This document shows positions 1 through 6,106 of a DNA stretch of 6,961 nt, one piece after another. The stretch's first letter is position 1. Every line of letters starts with the position of its first letter. A program made the position numbers and the translations under genes. Below the pieces are notes generated by a model. The model was not told where the DNA came from. It made no database searches and worked only from the letters and a program-made list of their open reading frames with translations. This DNA comes from an uncultured Eubacterium sp. Its GTDB lineage: Bacteria > Bacillota > Clostridia > Peptostreptococcales > Anaerovoracaceae. Where the stretch lies: contig CALCKF010000034.1 of assembly GCA_937966095.1 (NCBI GenBank), positions 1 to 6,961 on the forward strand, read 5' to 3'.

Positions 1-36
1 CTGTCCGGGATATCCCGGACAGCTTTTCTGTATTTT
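1..36 (+). terminator. Intrinsic terminator of an upstream gene outside the window
   Basis: Bases 1-10 (CTGTCCGGGA) and 13-22 (TCCCGGACAG) are perfect inverted repeats, giving a GC-rich stem of 9-10 bp with a 2-4 nt loop. It is followed by the T-rich stretch 24-36 on the plus strand. This is the usual form of a Rho-independent terminator for a plus-strand transcript entering from the left. It separates that gene from the TetR gene. The sequence left of base 1 is not visible, so use on the other strand cannot be excluded. Confidence 0.75.
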
Positions 37-84
37 ATACATTATCCATAACTCTGCCACAGTTTCTGGAATTTTCTTTTTTTC

Positions 85-113
85 TATCCACCCTCCAAAC
101 TATGTTGTATAAT
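85..113 (+). promoter_or_regulatory. Probable promoter of the TetR-type gene with overlapping imperfect dyad
   Basis: A consensus -10 box TATAAT lies at 108-113. The matching -35 position at 85-90 (TATCCA) is poor, 3 of 6. The -10 box sits inside an imperfect 15-bp palindrome, 104-118 (GTTGTAT-A-ATATCAC, 5 of 7 pairs matching), which could be an autoregulatory operator. Transcription would begin near 119-121, giving a very short leader, so either the leader is about 12 nt long or the true promoter lies further upstream. Confidence 0.4.
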
Positions 114-118
114 ATCAC

Positions 119-127
119 GAGGAGGTG
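119..127 (+). promoter_or_regulatory. Shine-Dalgarno site fixing the TetR start at 132
   Basis: GAGGAGGTG is a near-perfect anti-16S match, with AGGAGG ending 6 nt before the ATG at 132. The in-frame ATG at 102 has no such site and would put the ribosome site inside the coding region, so 132 is preferred. Confidence 0.85.
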
Positions 128-131
128 TAAT

Positions 132-710
132 ATGCCAAAAATTTTTTCAGATGAAGAAAAACAAGCCCATAAGGAACTTCTTTTAGACAAAGGGCTTCAC
201 ATCATTATGGAGAACGGCTATAAGCATGTAACTGTTGATGATCTGGTAAATATGATAGGGGCGTCAAAAGGATACTTTTATGTATTGTTTCCATCAAAAG
301 AGGATTTTTTTCTTGAAGCGCTCGCATGGCAAATGGAAAAAAACTTCAAACGGCTTGAAGAGGCAGTAAAAAAACAATATACTCCGTCTCAAATAGCCCA
401 GTTATATAGAGATATTTTCAAAAACCGCATGCACTTTGCAAATTATGAAGATGCCGCTTATGTCCAGCAAAAAATAAGCGACGAACAATGGAGTCGATTT
501 CAAAATTACCAGGAGCTTTTTTTTACACGAATACTTGAACTGCTCGGCAGAAATAACGAAAAATGTGACCCTAAAATAGTAAGCAATTTATCGGCAATCA
601 TGTTTCTTTTATATAACAGCCAGGCCAAATACCTGTTCACAGATAAAATAAAAGAAACAACAGATATTTTGCTGGAAACTTTTCATACATATATTTTCGG
701 AAAGGAATAA
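132..710 (+). CDS. TetR/AcrR-family transcriptional regulator
   Basis: A 192-residue protein of normal TetR-family length. Residues about 12-58 form the N-terminal DNA-binding domain: a first helix (KELLLDKGLHIIMENGY), then VTVDDLVNMIGASKGYFY, then VLFPSKEDFFLEAL. The recognition helix is about residues 45-51, and the Y-x-x-F-x-S-K-E-D/E signature is the family hallmark. The rest (about 70-192) is helical, with no recognised ligand-domain subtype. Members are one-component repressors that bind a palindrome as dimers and release it when a small molecule binds the C-terminal domain. The start at 132 is chosen for its AGGAGG site. The gene is convergent with nrdB, with 48 bp between the two stop codons, and no transporter or enzyme is co-transcribed inside the window, so the target is unknown. 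An imperfect dyad over its own -10 box suggests autoregulation (inference). The gene is AT-rich, like nrdAB. Confidence 0.88.
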   Translation: MPKIFSDEEKQAHKELLLDKGLHIIMENGYKHVTVDDLVNMIGASKGYFYVLFPSKEDFFLEALAWQMEKNFKRLEEAVKKQYTPSQIAQLYRDIFKNRMHFANYEDAAYVQQKISDEQWSRFQNYQELFFTRILELLGRNNEKCDPKIVSNLSAIMFLLYNSQAKYLFTDKIKETTDILLETFHTYIFGKE

Positions 711-758
711 CATGCTGTTTCTTTTATTTTCATAATATAACTTATAATATTATCGGGA

Positions 759-1802
759 TTACAGATCATCTATCAAAGCAGTGCTTTTAGCGTATGCGGT
801 GGACTTTGCCTCGAAAAAATCTGTTTTTACCAGATTTGCATCCGAATACTGACTCACCCACCGCATACTGTCCGGTTCATCTATCTGATCCGGATATATC
901 GGAGAGTACCCCAAGCTCGTCCATCTCTGGTTCCCAAGATACATTATATATTCTTCGATCATCCGGTGATTCAAGCCGGCAATCTTGTCTCCAATAACAT
1001 AGTTTCCCCAGTCGATTTCCTGTTTAACACCCTCTTTTATCATCTCTTCAAGTCTTTTTAAATTATCAGCGCAGAACAGCCCCGGTTCTTCTTTTTGCAA
1101 TTCTAAAATAATATTTCTAAAAAGCCATAAATGAGTATTTTCATCTCTGTTTATATACCTTATTTCCTGTGCCGAACCAGGCATTTTACCGTTTCTGCTC
1201 AGATTGTAAAAAAACATGAATCCACTGTAAAAATATATTCCTTCCAAAATATAATTTGCCATAATAACTTTTAAGAATGTAAACCGGTCTTTTTTCAGAC
1301 GAAATTCATTATAGCAATCTCCTATGAATGTATTCCGGCGCAAAAGATGTTTATCGGTTTTCCACTGGTAAAGAATCGTATTTCTTTTTGTGGGATCGCA
1401 TATACTGTCAAGCATATAACTGTAGCTCTGGCTGTGCACACATTCCTGGAAGCATTGAACAGAGAGACATAGATTAACTTCATTTGCAGTGATGAATTCT
1501 CCGATAAAAGGAATGTTTGCAGTCTGTATAGAATCTAAAAAAATCAAAAAACTAAGAGTTTTATCGTAAGCCTCCCGCTCCTCTTCAGTCAGGATTTTAT
1601 AGTCCTTTATATCCTGAGCTAAACTGATTTCTTCAGGGATCCAGAAATTATTCATTGCCTGCCTGTACCAATCACTGCTCCATTGATATTTCAAATTGTT
1701 AAAATCGTTTAAATTTGTCGTATTACCTCCGATTATCCTCCGGTCAGTCAAGTCCGTATCTCCCTTTGGATTGAACAGTGGTTTTTGTTTTAAATCAGTC
1801 AT
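759..1802 (-). CDS. nrdB: Class I ribonucleotide reductase, small (radical-generating) subunit
   Basis: A 347-residue R2 subunit, normal length for the family. It houses the dinuclear metal centre and tyrosyl radical that start catalysis in NrdA, in the cytoplasm. By alignment with E. coli R2, the metal ligands are all visible: D90 (in LDSIQ), E120 and H123 (in QECVHSQSY), E187 (in YILEGI), and E221 and H224 (in RDENTHL). The radical tyrosine is Y127. The FW-PEE motif with W54 (E. coli W48) is present. The C-terminus ends in STALIDDL, the acidic tail type that docks into the large subunit; Y337 may be the radical-relay tyrosine. The reading frame extends upstream to 1910, but that would overlap nrdA by 82 bp. 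The ATG at 1802 has the site AAAGGAAG 7 nt upstream and lies 26 bp after the nrdA stop, so it is preferred. No nrdI is visible, which favours class Ia over Ib. Confidence 0.95.
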   Translation of the reverse strand: MTDLKQKPLFNPKGDTDLTDRRIIGGNTTNLNDFNNLKYQWSSDWYRQAMNNFWIPEEISLAQDIKDYKILTEEEREAYDKTLSFLIFLDSIQTANIPFIGEFITANEVNLCLSVQCFQECVHSQSYSYMLDSICDPTKRNTILYQWKTDKHLLRRNTFIGDCYNEFRLKKDRFTFLKVIMANYILEGIYFYSGFMFFYNLSRNGKMPGSAQEIRYINRDENTHLWLFRNIILELQKEEPGLFCADNLKRLEEMIKEGVKQEIDWGNYVIGDKIAGLNHRMIEEYIMYLGNQRWTSLGYSPIYPDQIDEPDSMRWVSQYSDANLVKTDFFEAKSTAYAKSTALIDDL

Positions 1803-1809
1803 ATAAAAT

Positions 1810-1820
1810 CTTCCTTTCCC
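1810..1820 (-). promoter_or_regulatory. Ribosome site deciding the nrdB start
   Basis: On the minus strand GGGAAAGGAAG lies in the short nrdA-nrdB gap, 7 nt before the ATG at 1802. It supports coupled translation from one nrdAB transcript and rules against the longer in-frame start inside nrdA. Confidence 0.7.
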
Positions 1821-1828
1821 ACTAAGTT

Positions 1829-4345
1829 TTAAGAGGAACAGCTTTCGCAATCTTCTATTTCCAACGATCTGCTGCGTACATAATATACAGTTTTCATCCC
1901 ACACTCCCATGCCAAAACATAGAGATCCATGACTTGCCTCAGTGTATAGTCATTCGTTATATATAAATTCACGCTTTGTGATTGATCGATATGGCGTTGC
2001 CGTATTCCCGCAGCTCTGATACTCCATTTCTGGTCTATATAATGAGCATTCTTATAATACCAGTATGTCTCTGCAGACAGATCCGGAGCTATTCTTGGAA
2101 GCATGCTCCCTTTCTTCTCTTCAAGGAAAAAACGATTCATCAACGGATCAACTCCTGCAGTTGTCCCTGATAAAACAGATGTGCTGGAAGTCGGTGCGAT
2201 CGCTAACAAATATGCATTTCGCAGACCGTGTTTTTTCACACGATCAGAAAGTTCGATCCATTCAGGGGAATTGTAATTCCGTTTTGAAAAATATGATCCG
2301 GTCTGCCAATCACTTTCGTCAAACAGAATATACTTTCCTTTTTCCTCAGCAAGATCAGAACTGGCTGAAATTGCTGCATAATTAATCTTTTCAAATAATT
2401 TATCAACAAAATTCAGATGCTCCTCACTTTCCCAGCTAATCCCGTATTTTGCCAACATATGGTGATATCCGCTCACCCCAAGACCAATGCCGCGGCATTC
2501 ACGATTTGTCAAACGGGCATATTCCAGAGGGTAAAAATTCAGATCTATCACATTATCCAATGCTCTTACCGCGGTTTCCACTGTTTTTTTCATATACTCT
2601 TCATCATCGACCGGAAGACGCCCAAGAGACAGGCTGGCCAGATTGCATACCACAAAACTGCCGGGCCTGGTGGTGTTTACTACGACTGTATCACCCTTAC
2701 AAGTGCTTGTTTCAATGCTTACATCTTCTATTTCTTTCATGTTTTGTGTGATTTCGGTACATAGATTGGAGCAGTATATAACCCCCTGATGATTATTCGG
2801 ATTGGCACGGTTAACGGTATCTCTGAAAAATGCAAAAGGAGTGCCGGTCTCAACAGCAGATTTGAGAATCAGCCTTATTATTTCCTTCAAGGGAACAGTC
2901 CTCTTTGATATGCGAGGATCAGCAATGCAATCCAAATATCGGGCTTCCCATTCTTCGCCATAATAATCTTCAAGTGAATATCCTTTTACAACAAGAATCT
3001 CATGAGGACACATCAAATGCCATTGATTTTCAATATCTTCCTTTGCAAGCTTCCAAAACAAGTCCGGGTAGCAAACAGCCGGGAATACATCATGGGCTTT
3101 CATACGCTCATCTCCGTTATTTGTCCTAAGCTGCAAAAATTCCAGCAAATCTTTATGCCATACATCAAGATATACAGCTACTGCACCTTGACGCATCCCA
3201 AGCTGATCAACAGCTATCGCCGTATCATTTATCAATTTGATCCAGCGGTTCACTCCACCTGCAGCGCCTTCAAATCCGCGGATCATTCCCCCTGATGCTC
3301 TCACTTTGCCAAGATACAGTCCCATCCCTCCACCGAATTTGCTGACCTGTGCAAAATTATCGATAGATCTGTAGATCCCCCTCAGAGAATCCGGAATCAC
3401 ATCTATAAAGCAGCTGGACAACTGATGGTAAGGTTTCCGGGCATTGGCCATTGTAGGAGTTGCCATAGTTACCTCGAGAGAACTCAGCATATCATAAAAT
3501 CTCTTTACCCATCCCATTCGATCGTTTTTCTCTTTCATAGCCAGATGCAATGCAATCCCCAGAAACATCTCTTGCGGATCTTCTAAAGCAACGTTTTTAT
3601 GATCATGTATCACATAACGCTTAAGAATAAGATCCAGGCCCGAATATGTAAACAACCCGTTTCTATGATATCTGATATACGAAGCGGCCTCATCGATTTC
3701 TTCTCTCGAATAATTCCCCAGTATATAATCCCCATATAATCCTTCATCCGTAAGATAGCGAACTTTCTCATAAAAGTCAGAGATCCCATAACTCCTCAAG
3801 TGTTCGTCCATCTCTATACGAAAAAAATGCCCCAGTATCCTTGCAGCAATAAACTCCCATTTAGGCGCTTCCGCTGTAGCCAGTTCTATAGCAGACCTTA
3901 TCAAAACATCACGACGTTCCCTGACCGTCATTCCGTATTTATAAAATCCCCAGAATTTAGAAGACAGTGAAGTGAGAGGATATTTTTCTTGAATAAAATC
4001 TTTTTCGATTTTCAAAAGTATATCTTCAAGATCTTTATCCGAAAGAGCACTGCTTAGATCCAGCCTCAACTTTCTCATCTCATTACGCTTCTGTCTATAT
4101 AAGATATAGCTCTTAGCCGCAGTATAAAATCCGCTCTCCATCATATTCTGCTCTACCTGGTCCTGGATATCTTCAACATGTGGAGAATCAATGCCGGAAA
4201 TATTTGTTTCTATCCTGCCGATCATCCGGTTCAGATGATCAGGAGTTATAGTACAGCCGCATGCATCAAATGCCTTCATAATAGCCTTTATTATTTTTTC
4301 AGAATCATATTTTTGTTTTTCTCCATTGCGTTTTATTACATGCAT
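1829..4345 (-). CDS. nrdA: Class I ribonucleotide reductase, large (catalytic) subunit
   Basis: An 838-residue R1 subunit that reduces ribonucleoside diphosphates to deoxyribonucleotides together with NrdB. Residues 1 to about 90 are an ATP-cone (starts VIKRNGEKQKYDSEKI), the allosteric activity switch where ATP activates and dATP inhibits. The redox-active cysteine pair is C312 (LSSCFI) and C567 (FVVCNLAS). The catalytic triad N527-C529-E531 is in SNLCTE, with C529 as the thiyl-radical residue. Phosphate-binding and loop segments are at about 717-734 (APTSSTSVLSGTTAGVDP). The radical-relay tyrosines are Y821-Y822 (TVYYVR). The C-terminal shuttle cysteines are C833 and C836 in CESCSS, a CxxC form rather than the wider E. 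coli spacing. Compared with E. coli NrdA the C529-C567 interval is about 15 residues longer. The site AAGGAGA lies 9 nt upstream of the ATG. The ATP-cone and the absence of nrdI support class Ia. Confidence 0.96.
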   Translation of the reverse strand: MHVIKRNGEKQKYDSEKIIKAIMKAFDACGCTITPDHLNRMIGRIETNISGIDSPHVEDIQDQVEQNMMESGFYTAAKSYILYRQKRNEMRKLRLDLSSALSDKDLEDILLKIEKDFIQEKYPLTSLSSKFWGFYKYGMTVRERRDVLIRSAIELATAEAPKWEFIAARILGHFFRIEMDEHLRSYGISDFYEKVRYLTDEGLYGDYILGNYSREEIDEAASYIRYHRNGLFTYSGLDLILKRYVIHDHKNVALEDPQEMFLGIALHLAMKEKNDRMGWVKRFYDMLSSLEVTMATPTMANARKPYHQLSSCFIDVIPDSLRGIYRSIDNFAQVSKFGGGMGLYLGKVRASGGMIRGFEGAAGGVNRWIKLINDTAIAVDQLGMRQGAVAVYLDVWHKDLLEFLQLRTNNGDERMKAHDVFPAVCYPDLFWKLAKEDIENQWHLMCPHEILVVKGYSLEDYYGEEWEARYLDCIADPRISKRTVPLKEIIRLILKSAVETGTPFAFFRDTVNRANPNNHQGVIYCSNLCTEITQNMKEIEDVSIETSTCKGDTVVVNTTRPGSFVVCNLASLSLGRLPVDDEEYMKKTVETAVRALDNVIDLNFYPLEYARLTNRECRGIGLGVSGYHHMLAKYGISWESEEHLNFVDKLFEKINYAAISASSDLAEEKGKYILFDESDWQTGSYFSKRNYNSPEWIELSDRVKKHGLRNAYLLAIAPTSSTSVLSGTTAGVDPLMNRFFLEEKKGSMLPRIAPDLSAETYWYYKNAHYIDQKWSIRAAGIRQRHIDQSQSVNLYITNDYTLRQVMDLYVLAWECGMKTVYYVRSRSLEIEDCESCSS

Positions 4346-4388
4346 TGCTTTAATCTCCTTTTTATTTTACTTAAGCATGACATAAATA

Positions 4389-4687
4389 TCAGAACATCTT
4401 TTCCTTGAATACTGCTTCTGTTTTTACTGTAGATTCCGGCGGATCCCGTCTTACCTTCCTTGAGATGTTTATATCGCCGCTATGGAATATAAGTGAATAC
4501 GTCTCCCAATACCATTCTTCAAAGAGCCCTTTAAAAAGACGACAGAATGTAGCCCGGCAGTGACAAAACAGCATTCATTAACGCATCATAAGCCATATCG
4601 CTTTCTGTATTCATGCTGTCTGTTATATTTCTCTGCCGCCTTTAAATATTTTTTGAACCGATCACAAGATCTGTCGGAATCTACTAT
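4389..4687 (-). pseudogene. Possible frame-broken coding remnant, function unknown
   Basis: Three overlapping stop-bounded stretches on the minus strand follow each other in different frames, and each reads like protein. They are 4687-4586 (includes FKKYLKAAEKYNRQHEYRKR), 4614-4531 (includes MAYDALMNAVLSLPGYILSS) and 4574-4389 (includes FEEWYWETYSLIFHSGDINI, ending VFKEKMF). Joined with two frame changes they would give a protein of about 100 residues ending just upstream of nrdA. None has a good ribosome site, and I do not recognise the family. The alternatives are chance open frames or one genuine 61-residue gene in the last stretch. The call rests only on amino-acid texture and the relay of frames. 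Confidence 0.25.
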
Positions 4688-4725
4688 TTAAAAATTGCCA
4701 AAATTTGTTTCTAAGGATTTTTCAT

Positions 4726-4744
4726 TTATGCTACTTCAGCATAA
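4726..4744. repeat. Perfect 7-bp hairpin with 5-nt loop
   Basis: TTATGCT (4726-4732) and AGCATAA (4738-4744) are perfect inverted repeats around ACTTC. There is no adjacent T-tract on either strand, so it is not an ordinary terminator. It lies about 30 nt downstream (minus strand) of an orphan Shine-Dalgarno sequence. It may be an operator or RNA hairpin; no function can be assigned. Confidence 0.45.
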
Positions 4745-4773
4745 CTTCACAATAAATTATTTTTTAATATATA

Positions 4774-4783
4774 CCACCTCCTT
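4774..4783 (-). promoter_or_regulatory. Orphan Shine-Dalgarno sequence without a usable reading frame
   Basis: The minus strand reads AAGGAGGTGG, as strong as any ribosome site in the window. At normal spacing there is no ATG, GTG or TTG; an ATT there would give only two sense codons before TAA, and a more distant TTG is followed at once by TGA. A gene start has probably decayed here, or the match is fortuitous. Confidence 0.4.
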
Positions 4784-4887
4784 TTTCAGGCTTCATGTTC
4801 ATTCACAAAGATCGCCTGCAAATTATCCGGCAGACAATCAGGAACAGGGTAAATCCGGCAATAGAAGTCAACCCTGCTATAATTTTC

Positions 4888-4915
4888 CTATTTATTTTCC
4901 AAGCTATTTATTTTC
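4888..4915. repeat. 12-bp tandem direct repeat
   Basis: CTATTTATTTTC occurs at 4888-4899 and again at 4904-4915, separated by CAAG. On the minus strand this reads GAAAATAAATAG twice. The phase of 16 bp is not a full helical multiple. AT-rich chance or a slippage product are the simplest explanations. Confidence 0.5.
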
Positions 4916-4990
4916 AATATGCCCATCCAATCCTGTTCTTGAATTTTACAAAGCCGATTTGATTCCCTGCCAGGCAAAGATCTGCAATAT

Positions 4991-5015
4991 ATGACTTTTT
5001 TATCATATTAGTCAT
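4991..5015. promoter_or_regulatory. 25-bp inverted-repeat site, copy A
   Basis: ATGACT (4991-4996) and AGTCAT (5010-5015) are perfect inverted arms separated by 13 AT-rich bases. Copy C at 5090-5114 has the same arms and the same spacer length, and the two agree at 21 of 25 positions by eye. The size and symmetry suit a dimeric DNA-binding protein. It would lie in the early transcribed region of a minus-strand promoter at 5051-5078. The regulator is unknown. Confidence 0.55.
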
Positions 5016-5016
5016 A

Positions 5017-5055
5017 TTATTGCTAAAAAAAATTCTCTTTGCTGATTAGCAATAA
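5017..5055. repeat. 10-bp perfect inverted repeat between the two dyads
   Basis: TTATTGCTAA (5017-5026) pairs perfectly with TTAGCAATAA (5046-5055) over a 19-nt loop containing an A-rich run. A competing 5-bp hairpin (TTGCT/AGCAA, 5039-5052) shares one arm and on the minus strand is followed 6 nt later by eight Ts. Two mutually exclusive structures of this type resemble an attenuator, though the small stem is weak. Confidence 0.4.
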
Positions 5056-5078
5056 AACATGCTCTGCCATACTGTCAA
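5051..5078 (-). promoter_or_regulatory. Candidate minus-strand promoter directed toward nrdA
   Basis: On the minus strand a consensus -35 TTGACA (5073-5078) is followed after 16 bp by TTTATT (5051-5056, 4 of 6), preceded by an extended -10 TG dinucleotide. Transcription would start near 5044 and could give a leader of about 700 nt before nrdA. The 25-bp dyads lie on either side of it, upstream of the -35 box and downstream of the start point. Confidence 0.4.
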
Positions 5079-5089
5079 AAGACGTACAC

Positions 5090-5114
5090 ATGACTATAAT
5101 ATCAAATTAGTCAT
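5090..5114. promoter_or_regulatory. 25-bp inverted-repeat site, copy C, overlapping a promoter-like sequence
   Basis: ATGACTA (5090-5096) and TAGTCAT (5108-5114) are perfect 7-bp inverted arms, with the same 25-bp overall length as copy A. On the minus strand a promoter-like pair, TTTACT (5119-5124, 4 of 6) and TATTAT (5096-5101, 5 of 6) with 17-bp spacing, has its -10 box inside the dyad. On the plus strand TATAAT (5095-5100) is also inside it. A protein bound here would block either promoter. Confidence 0.55.
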
Positions 5115-5146
5115 TTAAAGTAAAGCTAAAAAATTGCATTATATAT

Positions 5147-5177
5147 AAAAACCCGAAGAGCACTATGTCTCTCCGGG
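5147..5177 (-). terminator. Intrinsic terminator of the phosphatase-cysK operon
   Basis: On the minus strand CCCGGAGAG (5169-5177) pairs with CTCTTCGGG (5152-5160), nine pairs with one G-U, around an 8-nt loop. It is followed by TTTTT (5147-5151). It begins 7 bp after the cysK stop codon, so it should end that transcript and insulate it from nrdA. Confidence 0.85.
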
Positions 5178-5184
5178 GATCATA

Positions 5185-6102
5185 TCAGAATATACTTAGA
5201 TATCTTTCTCCTGTGTCCGGCAGGATAACAACTATTCTCTTTCCTTCATTCTCACGTCTTGACGCGATCTTCCCGGCCGCAAAGAGAGCGGCTCCCGATG
5301 ATACACCTGCCAGTACTCCTTCTGTACAAGCCAGCATCTTCATAGTATCCAGTGCATCTTCATCCGTAACTGTGATAATCTCATCCATTATATCGATATC
5401 CAGTACTCCCGGAACAAAGTTTGCACCTATACCCTGTATTTTGTGAGGGCCGGCTTTTCCTTCAGTAATAAGAGGCGACGATGCAGGTTCGACACCTATC
5501 ACCTTTATATCGTTTTTCTTTTCTTTGAGAAACTTGCCTGCGCCTGAAACAGTACCTCCTGTACCAAAAGCCGAGACAAATATGTCTATCTGACCGTCTG
5601 TATCTGACCATATCTCAGGCCCTGTAGTTTCATAATGTGTCTGCGGGTTAGCAGGATTTTCAAATTGTCCGGCTATTATGCTGCCGGGGATCTCATTTGC
5701 AAGCTCCATAGCTTTATCAACACTCCCCTGCATGCCTTTCTCCTTATCTGTCAGCACCAGTTCAGCACCCAGAGCCGCCAGAAGTGCACGTCTCTCCACG
5801 CTCATGCTTTCCGGCATCACCATTATCGCCTTGTATCCGGATGCCGCCGCAGTCATCGCTATGCCTACTCCTGTATTTCCGCTTGTCGGTTCTATTATCG
5901 TACCTCCCGGCTTGAGTCTGCCGTTTTTTTCCGCTTCGCTTATCATATTGTATCCCACCCGGTCCTTTATGCTGCCTGCCGGGTTAAACATCTCCAGCTT
6001 GGCTACTATTTCGGCCTTCGCGCCAAATGACTCCTCCATTTTTCTGAGCCTCAGCAAAGGGGTTCCCCCTATGAGCTGTGTAACCTTATCCTTTATATCC
6101 AT
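5185..6102 (-). CDS. cysK: Cysteine synthase A (O-acetylserine sulfhydrylase)
   Basis: A 305-residue PLP enzyme of standard length that converts O-acetyl-L-serine and sulfide to L-cysteine plus acetate in the cytoplasm. K46 in NPAGSIKDR is the Schiff-base lysine. PTSGNTG (72-78) is the substrate-carboxylate loop. GTGGT (180-184) binds the PLP phosphate. GIGANFVP (224-231) is typical of CysK, SSGAA (268-272) holds the pyridine-contact serine, and PDTGERYLS (295-303) is the family C-terminus. There is no CBS regulatory domain, which argues against cystathionine beta-synthase. The frame is open upstream to 6252, inside the preceding gene; the ATG at 6102 is chosen because the N-terminus then matches the family and AGGAGG lies 5 nt before it. 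It follows the phosphatase gene with a 10-bp gap and ends in a clear terminator. It is richer in GC than nrdAB. A CysM-type specificity cannot be wholly excluded. Confidence 0.95.
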   Translation of the reverse strand: MDIKDKVTQLIGGTPLLRLRKMEESFGAKAEIVAKLEMFNPAGSIKDRVGYNMISEAEKNGRLKPGGTIIEPTSGNTGVGIAMTAAASGYKAIMVMPESMSVERRALLAALGAELVLTDKEKGMQGSVDKAMELANEIPGSIIAGQFENPANPQTHYETTGPEIWSDTDGQIDIFVSAFGTGGTVSGAGKFLKEKKNDIKVIGVEPASSPLITEGKAGPHKIQGIGANFVPGVLDIDIMDEIITVTDEDALDTMKMLACTEGVLAGVSSGAALFAAGKIASRRENEGKRIVVILPDTGERYLSIF

Positions 6103-6106
6103 TTTT

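Larger units (their letters stand above)
4346..5146. other. Long intergenic region upstream of nrdA
   Basis: About 800 bases between nrdA and the cysK terminator hold no convincing intact gene on either strand; open frames are short and mostly lack ribosome sites. I see no NrdR-box pair (CACTATAT/ATATAGTG type) and no recognisable riboswitch or tRNA. What can be seen is listed separately: a possible frame-broken coding remnant (4389-4687), a 7-bp perfect hairpin (4726-4744), an orphan Shine-Dalgarno (4774-4783), a 12-bp tandem repeat (4888-4915), and two 25-bp dyads with a 10-bp inverted repeat between them (4991-5114). A weak nrdA-proximal promoter cannot be excluded, but I could not identify one with both boxes. 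Confidence 0.6.

Noticed and set aside
102..131. Upstream ATG extending the TetR protein by ten residues
   Set aside because: It overlaps the -10 box and the AGGAGG site, and the sequence it adds does not fit the family N-terminus.
732..753. AT-only inverted repeat between the TetR and nrdB stop codons
   Set aside because: ATAATAT/ATATTAT with an 8-nt loop has no GC pairs and no T-tract following it on either strand, so I do not call it a terminator for either convergent gene.
4178..4408. Plus-strand frame antisense to the nrdA start, rich in hydrophobic residues
   Set aside because: It lies mostly opposite the ATP-cone coding region of nrdA and has no ribosome site.
4501..4560. Minus-strand GTCACTG and GGGAGAC resembling cobalamin-riboswitch boxes
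   Set aside because: The remaining conserved elements and their order are missing, so this is a chance similarity.
4875..4883. Plus-strand extended -10 (TGCTATAAT)
   Set aside because: There is no -35 match at workable spacing and no plus-strand gene downstream before the convergent cysK terminator.
4695..4994. 99-residue plus-strand open frame in the intergenic region
   Set aside because: It would start with TTG, has no ribosome site, and has a low-complexity composition typical of AT-rich non-coding DNA.
4914..5006. 30-residue minus-strand reading frame starting inside dyad A
   Set aside because: It has an ATG but no ribosome site, and its start lies within the inverted repeat; I see no family resemblance.
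5006..5027. 19-bp TTAG-N11-CTAA pattern resembling a DtxR/IdeR box
   Set aside because: Only the outer eight of 19 positions agree with the consensus, and the core differs.
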